Shown here in pieces: positions 1-5,909 of a DNA stretch of 8,685 bases. Positions within the stretch are counted from its first letter, which is position 1, and each line of letters opens with the position of its first letter. This DNA is from Comamonadaceae bacterium (GTDB lineage: Bacteria > Pseudomonadota > Gammaproteobacteria > Burkholderiales > Burkholderiaceae_C), in the NCBI GenBank assembly GCA_024642025.1, contig JAHEBY010000091.1, positions 1-8,685 of the forward strand. Reading direction: 5' to 3'. Made by a program: the position numbers and the translations under genes. Under the pieces are notes generated by a model that was given only the letters and a program-made list of their open reading frames with translations, was not told where the DNA came from and searched no databases.

Positions 1-1
1 C

Positions 2-142
2 GACCCCACCAATGCCTGCATTTTTTTCCATAAGAGTCTTAGACACATCATGCATATGCGCCCCGGCGTCGTGTACCAGCCTGGAGCCCATTTCAAACCG
101 TTCAACGGTCCCGCTGTTTTGCAAAAGCGTGTAAGTTACTGA
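2..142 (-). pseudogene. Possible remnant of a methyl-accepting chemotaxis protein, C-terminal part, cut by window edge
   Basis: The minus strand is open without stops from the fccB stop codon to the left edge, in the same frame as fccB. From about position 142 the translation looks protein-like: it contains TLLQNS, VERFEMGSRLVHDAGAHMHDV and then KTLMEKNAGIGG. The segment GSRLVHDAGAHMHDV resembles the helix after the hairpin tip of chemotaxis receptors, where betaproteobacterial proteins typically read like I-K-x-L-I-x-x-S-V-E-x-V-x-x-G-S-x-L-V-x-x-A-G-x-T-M-x-x-V. No start codon with a ribosome binding site precedes it. The match begins abruptly just past the fcc terminator, and two extra residues appear to interrupt the usual helix spacing. 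I therefore read it as a 5'-truncated remnant. The family call is from memory of the motif. The piece is short, so a chance open frame or another gene cannot be excluded. Confidence 0.35.
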
Positions 143-161
143 ATGAGGGTTTGTAAGGTGC

Positions 162-198
162 AAAAATGCTTCCGGCGCGCATTTTGTGCGCACCGGAA
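162..198 (-). terminator. Rho-independent terminator of the fccAB operon
   Basis: On the minus strand, 28 bases after the fccB stop, TTCCGGTGCGCA (198-187) pairs with TGCGCGCCGGAA (181-170). This gives a 12-bp stem with one U-G wobble and a five-base loop CAAAA. It is followed by GCA and five T residues (166-162). The plus strand has no T run after the hairpin, so termination is directed only at minus-strand transcription. It marks the end of the operon and separates it from the reading frame further left. Confidence 0.8.
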
Positions 199-226
199 TC
201 ACAATGCCATCAACGCAATGGCACGC

Positions 227-1507
227 TTACAGGAGCGTATCGGCCCAAATGTTTTGTGCCCAGTTCCAGGCGTACACACCTTCGAGTTCGTTCGGGGCGC
301 TCGAGACACCGCCCGAGCCTGCCACGGTCTTGTAGGTTTTCTCCGCTGCAACATACTGATGCACGGACGCCACGTGCACCACGAGCTTGTCGTTGACGAA
401 GCTGTAGCAGGTGTTGGTCAACACGGGCTGCGGATTGACTTCCATGCCCGAAAGTTGGGCAACCACAGCCGCAGCCACCACTTTGCCGTGCGAGTTGGCC
501 ATGTGGCCAGACTTGGGCATGCCCGGTGCGGACAGCGTGGCGTCGCCGATGATGTGTACGTCCTTGGCGGCGGTGGATTCAAAGGTGAGGTAGTTCACAT
601 CACACCAGCGGCCGTTGGCCGTAGCCAGACCTGATTTCATGGCGATCGCGCCGGCGCTCATGTTGGGCAGCACATTGAGCACATCAGCCTTGACGTCGTT
701 CTGGACTTCAAACTTGACCGTGTTGGTTTTGGCGTCAACCGCCAAAGCCTTGTGCGCTGGATGGTATTCAAGCATGCCCTGGTAGTTGTCAGCCCAGAAC
801 TTCTTGAACAGGGGGCCTTTGGAAGTGACATCAGGATTCGCATCCAGAATCAGCACCTTTGATTTTGGCTTGGCCTTTTTGAAGTAGCTCGCCACCTGGC
901 TGGCGCGCTCATAGGGGCCGGGAGGGCAGCGGTATGGCGCCAGCGGGATGGAGATCGCATAGACGCCGCCGTCTGGCATGGCCTCAAGCTGCTTGCGCAG
1001 CGCAATGGTTTCCGGGCCGGCTTTCCAGGCGTGCAGGATCTGGCCAGCAGAATTGGCTGCCTGAAGGCCCTCAATGCTGTTCCACATCATGTCAATGCCG
1101 GGCGACATGATCAGCTTGTCGTAGGCAATAGTGGCACCGCTGACCAGCGTGACCGTTTTTTTGGTGGCGTCGACGCTGGTCACCATATCCCGAACGTGGG
1201 TGACCCCGTGCTTGCCACTCAGGTTGTCATAGGGCGTGGTAATGTCCGCCATGGTTTTGGAGCCACCCAACACCAGATTGGAAATGGGGCAGGAGATGAA
1301 GTTCACATTGGGCTCGACCAGAACCACGTCAATCCGGTAGTTCGACAGCAGCCGCACATATTTGGCTGCAGTCGCGCCGCCATAGCCGCCGCCGATTACG
1401 ACGACCTGCGCCTTTTTGGGCAACGTGCCGGTTGTAGCGCATCCCACAACGCCCCCCAGGGTCCCGAGAGCCAGGGAAGCTTGAACAAAGTTGCGTCTTT
1501 TCATCAT
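227..1507 (-). CDS. fccB: Flavocytochrome c sulfide dehydrogenase, FAD-binding subunit
   Basis: The 426-residue periplasmic flavoprotein oxidises sulfide to sulfur or polysulfide and passes electrons to the partner cytochrome c. The N-terminus has a twin-arginine motif (KRRNFVQ, residues 3-9), a hydrophobic stretch and a lipobox-like VVGC ending at Cys23. The dinucleotide fold follows as VVVIGGGYGGATAAKY (35-50). Three cysteines match the Allochromatium FccB pattern: Cys73 (ISCPISN, the covalent FAD attachment site in that enzyme), and Cys194 (YRCPPGPYERAS) and Cys367 (TNTCYS), the redox disulfide. A second FAD-binding motif, HIIGDA, lies at 318-323. The length is that of the full family. The ATG at 1507 is preceded by GGAG six bases away. 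A second ATG at 1504 would be nine bases away and is also usable. It is the second gene of an operon, 14 bp after the cytochrome, and is followed by a terminator. The same family is called SoxF in some sox clusters, but no sox gene is in view. Confidence 0.92.
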   Translation of the reverse strand: MMKRRNFVQASLALGTLGGVVGCATTGTLPKKAQVVVIGGGYGGATAAKYVRLLSNYRIDVVLVEPNVNFISCPISNLVLGGSKTMADITTPYDNLSGKHGVTHVRDMVTSVDATKKTVTLVSGATIAYDKLIMSPGIDMMWNSIEGLQAANSAGQILHAWKAGPETIALRKQLEAMPDGGVYAISIPLAPYRCPPGPYERASQVASYFKKAKPKSKVLILDANPDVTSKGPLFKKFWADNYQGMLEYHPAHKALAVDAKTNTVKFEVQNDVKADVLNVLPNMSAGAIAMKSGLATANGRWCDVNYLTFESTAAKDVHIIGDATLSAPGMPKSGHMANSHGKVVAAAVVAQLSGMEVNPQPVLTNTCYSFVNDKLVVHVASVHQYVAAEKTYKTVAGSGGVSSAPNELEGVYAWNWAQNIWADTLL

Positions 1508-1521
1508 GGCGTTCTCCGGAT

Positions 1522-1839
1522 TCAGCGTTTGAGGTTGGCAAAGTAGGTGGCAACAGTTTCAATCTGCTGGTCGGTGAAACCTTTGGCGAGCTGTTGCATC
1601 ACCGTAGCGGGGCGCGAGCCGTCTTTAAAGGCCTTAATCTGCGCGATCATGTAATCGCGTGGCATGCCGGCCAGGGAAGGTATGGCGGAGCCGTCCTTGT
1701 TTCTTCCTTCGGTTCCATGACAGTTGGCACACGTAGCGGCCAATGCCCGGGCATGCAGGGCGGCGGCATCCTGCGCCATGGCCGAAGTTGCGGCAAATGC
1801 CGACAGGAACGCTGCGAATAGTTCAATCTTGAAGCGCAT
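1522..1839 (-). CDS. fccA: Monohaem class I cytochrome c, FccA-like electron-accepting subunit
   Basis: This 105-residue periplasmic cytochrome probably forms the flavocytochrome c complex with the flavoprotein encoded 14 bp downstream, accepting electrons from its FAD. A Sec signal peptide is visible: MRFK, a hydrophobic core, and a likely cut after AMA at residue 22. The single haem site is CANCH (37-41). Likely sixth ligands are Met81 in RPATVMQQLAKGFTD or, less likely, Met59 or Met64. The C-terminal helix QQIETVATYFANLK is typical of class I cytochromes. Allochromatium FccA is dihaem and about twice as long, whereas Chlorobium-type partners are monohaem like this one. I chose the ATG at 1839 because AAGGA lies eight bases upstream and the signal peptide then starts normally. 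An upstream in-frame GTG at 1863 would put extra charged residues ahead of the signal and sits before the Shine-Dalgarno sequence. Confidence 0.88.
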   Translation of the reverse strand: MRFKIELFAAFLSAFAATSAMAQDAAALHARALAATCANCHGTEGRNKDGSAIPSLAGMPRDYMIAQIKAFKDGSRPATVMQQLAKGFTDQQIETVATYFANLKR

Positions 1840-1847
1840 GGCTTTTT

Positions 1848-1852
1848 TCCTT
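1848..1852 (-). promoter_or_regulatory. Ribosome binding site that sets the cytochrome start
   Basis: AAGGA on the minus strand, eight bases before the ATG at 1839. It overlaps what would be coding sequence if translation began at the upstream GTG (1863), so it argues for the shorter protein. Confidence 0.75.
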
Positions 1853-2040
1853 ATAAGTGGCACAACATATAACTGGGTACGAATGTAGCTGAGGAAGTCC
1901 GGGGGGTATCCCGGTGTTTACCCGATGTGTGCGCCTGTGCGAGGTGAGGTCTGTGCATTGCCCTACACGGCATATAGACTTATATTCAATCGTCCGCCGC
2001 TTTCCTGCCTCACCAAGGTGATCAAGCTGGCAGCTTAAAC

Positions 2041-2064
2041 AAACAGTGACTTTTGCCACTGTTT
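2041..2064. repeat. Inverted repeat, 8-bp arms, possible operator
   Basis: AAACAGTG (2041-2048) and CACTGTTT (2057-2064) are perfect inverted copies around eight bases. Just outside, CTTAAAC (2034-2040) also pairs with GTTTAAG (2061-2067), so two overlapping symmetric arrangements exist. No T run follows on either strand, which makes a terminator unlikely. The position about 200 bp from both divergent genes suits a regulator binding site, but no known factor is recognised. Confidence 0.4.
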
Positions 2065-2113
2065 AAGTTGGTGTTTCCCAGTCAACGATTCGAGACTAAA
2101 AATCATGAGACTC

Positions 2114-2144
2114 GATGCTTTTCTGAACGAGCATCATCTTTTTT
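2114..2144 (+). terminator. Weak terminator-like hairpin in the leader of the GGDEF-EAL gene
   Basis: GATGCT (2114-2119) pairs with AGCATC (2130-2135) around a ten-base loop, followed by ATC and six T residues (2139-2144). The stem is short and only half GC, so it is a weak terminator at best. If transcription starts upstream it could act as an attenuator, about 90 bp before the coding region. Confidence 0.25.
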
Positions 2145-2234
2145 CTGGACGGCGATATCCCACTGGGAGGTATTTTCGTTCGACCGTATGATCTGTGTGG
2201 CGACACCCTGGATTGGTTTGTTGTAACTCAGATA

Positions 2235-5200
2235 TTGTTCGTGACACGCATCAGCCTTGTGCCTTTACGTACTCAGCTCGCCATATTGCTGGCGGCGGTC
2301 TTGTTGCCGGTGTTCGTCAGCGCCACGTGGCTGTTATACGAGCAACGGCAGGCGGCACGGGATGCGGCCCAAGCGGGTTTGCAGAACCTTACGACACATA
2401 TCGCCGGGGAACTCCAGATATTTCTGAATGACACGGAAGCAGTCATGCGACGCTTTTCAAGCAGACCGAAGGTTCAGGCCATGGACACGCGGCAGTGTGA
2501 CCCTGCGTTTTTCGATTTCATAGAGTTGCACCCCGAGTTCACCAACATGGTACTGCGTGACGCCAGTGGTCATCGCGTGTGTTCTACTTTTTCCGGCGAG
2601 GTGGCATTTGATTCGTTTATGGCCTTCCCCTGGTTTCGCGCCATGCTTGGCAGCGATAAGTTCCTGGTCAGTGGAGGATTCATTGGCCCGGCGAGCGACC
2701 GCAACGTTGTGATGCTGACACACCCGGTGATAAATCGTTCTGGAAAGGTATCCGGATTTCTGATGCTTCCAGTTGATCTGCGGAGGCTTGGAGACCGAAT
2801 TCTTGTCGATACGCCACCGGATGCCCTGATCACTGTGGCGGACCGGGCCAACACAATTCTGATGCGGTCAGCCCAAGCTGATACCTTTGTCGGCAATTCC
2901 TTGCCAGCTATAGAGGTCGGCGTCATCAATGCTGGCAACTCTGGTGAACTTTTTGGCGCAGATGCGGCCGGACTATTCCGGCGATTTGCAGTTGAGACAT
3001 TACCTTCCAGTGGTTGGCGAGTCATTGTGGGGGCGCGTGACGATGCTGTGATGGCCGCCTCCAACAAGGATTTGCTTTATGCGTTGACCGCAGCGGTGGT
3101 GTTCACGATGGCCTGGTCGTTGATGGTGTGGCGGATAGGTCTTCGTATTGTGCGACCTATTGACCGTCTCGCGAACGTCTCCGTTCAAATCGCTTCGGGT
3201 GACGTCGGGGCTCGCGTTCCAATGAGCCAAAACGGCTCGCCCGAAATTGAGACCGTTGCACGTGAGTTCAATCGAATGCTCGATGTTCGTGGTCTGGTCG
3301 AGGCGGCTCTCAGCGAGCGTGAACAGCGTCTGAGTCATCTGCTGTCCCGCACCTCCGCGGCAATTTTTACATCAGAGGCTTCGGGCGAATTCGGGATGAC
3401 ATTTGTTTCGGACAGTGTGCAGAATCTTCTTGGGTATTCGGCCGAAGAATTTGTCAAAAGCCCGAACTTTTGGCGTGACCATATGCACCCTGCAGACCGG
3501 ACGAGGTTTGCCGAGCAAAAGGCAACTTTATTGGACAAGGACTCGCTGGTCATCGAATACCGCTTGCTTCACAAGGAAGGACAGTATCGGTGGCTGCGAG
3601 ACGAGCTTCGGCTGTTTCGAAATTCAAAGGGTGTGCCACAGGAGGTCATCGGTTTTCTGGTAGACGTTACTGAAAGTAAGCGTGCGCAAGATGCTCTGCG
3701 TCATAGTGAAGATCGCTTTCGCGCCTTTACCCAGCTCGGTGCCGACTGGTACTGGGAACAGGATGACCAGTTTCGCTTTGTCATGATTGATGGCAATTTG
3801 CCGGCAATTCCTGACGGGGCAGCCACCGGCCTCGGCAAAACTCGCTGGGGCGATTCGTTTAGCGGTCTTTCTGATGCGCAATGGCAACGACATCGGGCGA
3901 CGCTTGAGGCGCATGAGACGTTTCATGATTTTCAGTTGCAACGGCGGAGTCTTGATGGGTCAACGATCTGGGTTTCGATTAGTGGGGCCCCGTTTTTCGA
4001 CGATCAAGGTCATTTCTGTGGCTATCGTGGCATCGGGCGGGACATCACGGCACAGAAGGCAGCGACTGAGCAGATACATACCCTTGCCTACTATGACGCG
4101 TTGACGGGTCTCCCCAACCGCCGGTTTGTAACCGAACAACTCAAGAAAGCGCTGTCGCTCCACCAACGCAATCAGCGGCTGGGCGCGCTGCTTTTCATTG
4201 ACCTGGACAATTTCAAGGCTCTCAATGACACGCTGGGGCACGATGCCGGCGATATGTTGTTGCAACACGTGAGCCAGCGTTTGAAGGCGTGCGTGCGTGA
4301 CGCGGATACCGTGGCCCGCCTCGGTGGAGACGAGTTCGTTGTCATGTTGGCTGACCTGGGCGGCGACCGCAAAAGCGCCGCATCGGGGGCGGAGGCTGTT
4401 GGACGAAAGATTCTTGGCACGTTGGGTCAGCTCTATCTACTCTCCGGGCGGGAGTTTCGCAGCACACCCAGTGTCGGTATAACGCTTTTCGGTCAATCTG
4501 GACACTCTCTGGATGAGGTGTTTCAGCAGGCTGACATGGCGATGTATCAAGCCAAGGCAGCCGGGAGAAATACCATGCGATTTTTTGACGCGAGCATGCA
4601 GGAACATGCGGCGCGACAGGCGGCCATGGAAGCAGACTTGGGTATGGCTATCCGCAACACGGGTCTGGAGCTGCACTATCAGCCAGTTGTCTCAGCTGAC
4701 GGAAAGGTACTGGGCGCAGAGGCCCTTGTTCGATGGCAGCATCCAATCCACGGGCTTGTGGGGCCTGCTGAATTTATACCGCTGGCTGAGACCACCGGTT
4801 TGATCTTGCCGTTGGGGAAATGGGTCCTGGAGGCAGCATGCGCCCAGCTGGTTGCGTGGGCTACAAGTAAAGATACCGCGCGCCTTTCGATTTCCGTGAA
4901 TGTCAGTGTGCGTCAATTCAAGGACCCGGATTTCGTTAACCAGGTGCTGGAAATACTCCACGTAACTGGAGCCAATCCTCACAACTTGAAACTCGAGTTG
5001 ACTGAAAGCCTGTTGGCAGAAAACGTGGAAGAGGTCATTTCGGAAATGCAGGCCCTCAGGCCGCAGGGCATTCACTTTGCGCTGGATGACTTTGGCACGG
5101 GTTACTCATCACTGAGTTACCTCAAGCGCCTGCCGTTGAGTCAAATCAAGATCGACCGTTCGTTTGTTCGTGACGTGCTGACCGATCCGAACGACGCGGC

Positions 5201-5438
5201 AATTGCCCGAACTATTGTGGCCCTCGGAGGCACGTTGGGCCTTAGTGTGATTGCGGAAGGTGTTGAAACTGAAGGGCAACGCGAGTTCCTGGTCGCCTGT
5301 GGCTGCCAGATATTCCAGGGATATTTGTTCGGCCGCCCGCAGCCCATCGCAGAATTTGATGCCTTCCTGCTCAACTCGCTTGAGGCTCGTGCCCATCAAC
5401 GTAATACCAGCGACCTTGCTCGCGGACAAAGCGGCTGA
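2235..5438 (+). CDS. Membrane sensor with CACHE, HAMP, two PAS, GGDEF and EAL domains (c-di-GMP synthase/phosphodiesterase)
   Basis: This 1067-residue inner-membrane protein can in principle both make and degrade c-di-GMP. In order: TM1 about 12-34; a periplasmic sensor of about 240 residues, probably dCACHE; TM2 about 281-300; HAMP about 301-354; PAS about 365-487 and 491-609; GGDEF about 615-780; EAL about 795-1045. GGDEF looks active: FIDLDNFKALNDTLGHD (654-670), GGDEF (697-701), and an intact inhibitory I-site RDAD (688-691) five residues before it. EAL also looks active: EALVRW (829-834), Asn889, ELTE (921-924), DDFGTGYSSL (951-960), Lys972, Asp974, AEGVE (1007-1011) and QGYLFGRP (1028-1035). 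The start is uncertain: TTG 2235 or GTG 2241, neither with a clear Shine-Dalgarno sequence and no ATG in this frame upstream. The last 22 codons lie beyond the EAL domain and overlap ychJ on the other strand. The ligand is unknown. Confidence 0.93.
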   Translation: MFVTRISLVPLRTQLAILLAAVLLPVFVSATWLLYEQRQAARDAAQAGLQNLTTHIAGELQIFLNDTEAVMRRFSSRPKVQAMDTRQCDPAFFDFIELHPEFTNMVLRDASGHRVCSTFSGEVAFDSFMAFPWFRAMLGSDKFLVSGGFIGPASDRNVVMLTHPVINRSGKVSGFLMLPVDLRRLGDRILVDTPPDALITVADRANTILMRSAQADTFVGNSLPAIEVGVINAGNSGELFGADAAGLFRRFAVETLPSSGWRVIVGARDDAVMAASNKDLLYALTAAVVFTMAWSLMVWRIGLRIVRPIDRLANVSVQIASGDVGARVPMSQNGSPEIETVAREFNRMLDVRGLVEAALSEREQRLSHLLSRTSAAIFTSEASGEFGMTFVSDSVQNLLGYSAEEFVKSPNFWRDHMHPADRTRFAEQKATLLDKDSLVIEYRLLHKEGQYRWLRDELRLFRNSKGVPQEVIGFLVDVTESKRAQDALRHSEDRFRAFTQLGADWYWEQDDQFRFVMIDGNLPAIPDGAATGLGKTRWGDSFSGLSDAQWQRHRATLEAHETFHDFQLQRRSLDGSTIWVSISGAPFFDDQGHFCGYRGIGRDITAQKAATEQIHTLAYYDALTGLPNRRFVTEQLKKALSLHQRNQRLGALLFIDLDNFKALNDTLGHDAGDMLLQHVSQRLKACVRDADTVARLGGDEFVVMLADLGGDRKSAASGAEAVGRKILGTLGQLYLLSGREFRSTPSVGITLFGQSGHSLDEVFQQADMAMYQAKAAGRNTMRFFDASMQEHAARQAAMEADLGMAIRNTGLELHYQPVVSADGKVLGAEALVRWQHPIHGLVGPAEFIPLAETTGLILPLGKWVLEAACAQLVAWATSKDTARLSISVNVSVRQFKDPDFVNQVLEILHVTGANPHNLKLELTESLLAENVEEVISEMQALRPQGIHFALDDFGTGYSSLSYLKRLPLSQIKIDRSFVRDVLTDPNDAAIARTIVALGGTLGLSVIAEGVETEGQREFLVACGCQIFQGYLFGRPQPIAEFDAFLLNSLEARAHQRNTSDLARGQSG

Positions 5439-5781
5439 TTTCGTGCAGCTTTTCCGCCTTGCCGTTCACTTTGTAGCGCGCCACAAACTCCACGACGCCA
5501 GCGTCTGGTGTGTGTTGGCTGTGTAATACATCCAGACCTTTCCACTGTGTGGCACCCAACTCCAGGCTGCCCGGCGCAGTGCTGGGGTGCCAGGTGTCCA
5601 ATAGATAGTCTGCATTGACCAGGGCGTAGGCGCTGTACCGCGAACGCATGAGTGCCTCGGGCGTTGGTGCCGCGGCGCCCTCGTGCCACCGCGCGCAGCA
5701 GCTTGAATAAGGCGCCGCACTGCCGCAAGGACATGGAGCTCTCTGAATATGGGGCATGGGTGGGCGTTTCATTCGCCGCAT
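5371..5781 (-). CDS. ychJ: YchJ-family (UPF0225) protein with one SEC-C zinc motif
   Basis: A protein of about 136 residues of unknown function. The N-terminal SEC-C zinc-binding motif is CPCGS plus CC (Cys17, Cys19, Cys28, Cys29), followed by the family signature LMRSRYSAYALVNADYLLDTWHPS. It ends with FVARYKVNGKAEKLHEISRF and GRWYYVDG. E. coli YchJ carries a second SEC-C motif at its C-terminus; here it is absent, as in other short members. The start is ambiguous: ATG 5781, 5772 or 5757, none with a good Shine-Dalgarno sequence. A TTG at 5799 is also open. I use 5781; 5757 would begin eight residues before CPCGS, closer to the usual family start. The last 68 bp overlap the 3' end of the GGDEF-EAL gene on the other strand. 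The conserved WYYVDG end supports this gene's own reading frame in the overlap. Confidence 0.88.
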   Translation of the reverse strand: MRRMKRPPMPHIQRAPCPCGSAAPYSSCCARWHEGAAAPTPEALMRSRYSAYALVNADYLLDTWHPSTAPGSLELGATQWKGLDVLHSQHTPDAGVVEFVARYKVNGKAEKLHEISRFVREQGRWYYVDGHEPQAS

Positions 5782-5813
5782 GGTAACGTATCGAAGCAAG
5801 CCGTCGATCCCAA

Positions 5814-5831
5814 TACGCTATATATAACGTA
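5814..5831. promoter_or_regulatory. Imperfect 18-bp palindrome between ychJ and the ABC gene
   Basis: TACGCTATATATAACGTA matches its reverse complement at 16 of 18 positions: TACG/CGTA ends around an alternating TA core. It lies 33 bp upstream of ychJ and 79 bp upstream of the ABC transporter gene in the only gap between these divergent genes. It may serve as an operator or contain a -10 element, but no matching -35 was found. Confidence 0.3.
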
Positions 5832-5909
5832 GCTAGTTAGACATGCTGGACGGGGGCTAATGGCCAATTTCTTCATATATTCAGGCTAAAACAGCCACGA
5901 AAGTCCATT

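Larger units (their letters stand above)
1840..2234. other. Divergent intergenic region between the fcc operon and the GGDEF-EAL gene
   Basis: About 395 bp with no gene I can support. It must hold the promoters of both divergent units, but I find no convincing -35/-10 pair on either strand. Visible structures are an inverted repeat at 2041-2064, a weak terminator-like hairpin at 2114-2144, and small hairpin-forming GC runs around 1900-1922 (GGGTA ... TACCC). Two tiny plus-strand frames precede the GGDEF-EAL gene: ATG 2105 to TGA 2191 (28 codons) and ATG 2188 to TAA 2226 (12 codons). They overlap as ATGA. Neither has a well-placed Shine-Dalgarno sequence; GGGAGG at 2165-2170 is 17 bases from the second ATG. 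I list them as observations, not genes. Confidence 0.7.

Noticed and set aside
143..634. 163-codon plus-strand frame opposite the 3' part of fccB
   Set aside because: It runs through the fcc terminator stem and is antisense to conserved FccB sequence. The composition is His- and Arg-rich shadow coding.
1031..1546. 171-codon plus-strand frame opposite fccB
   Set aside because: It is the complement of the conserved flavin-binding region of FccB and has no start signal or recognisable protein features.
1823..2059. 78-codon minus-strand frame upstream of the cytochrome
   Set aside because: It overlaps the start and ribosome binding site of the cytochrome in another frame, runs through the 2041-2064 palindrome and has no recognisable motif.
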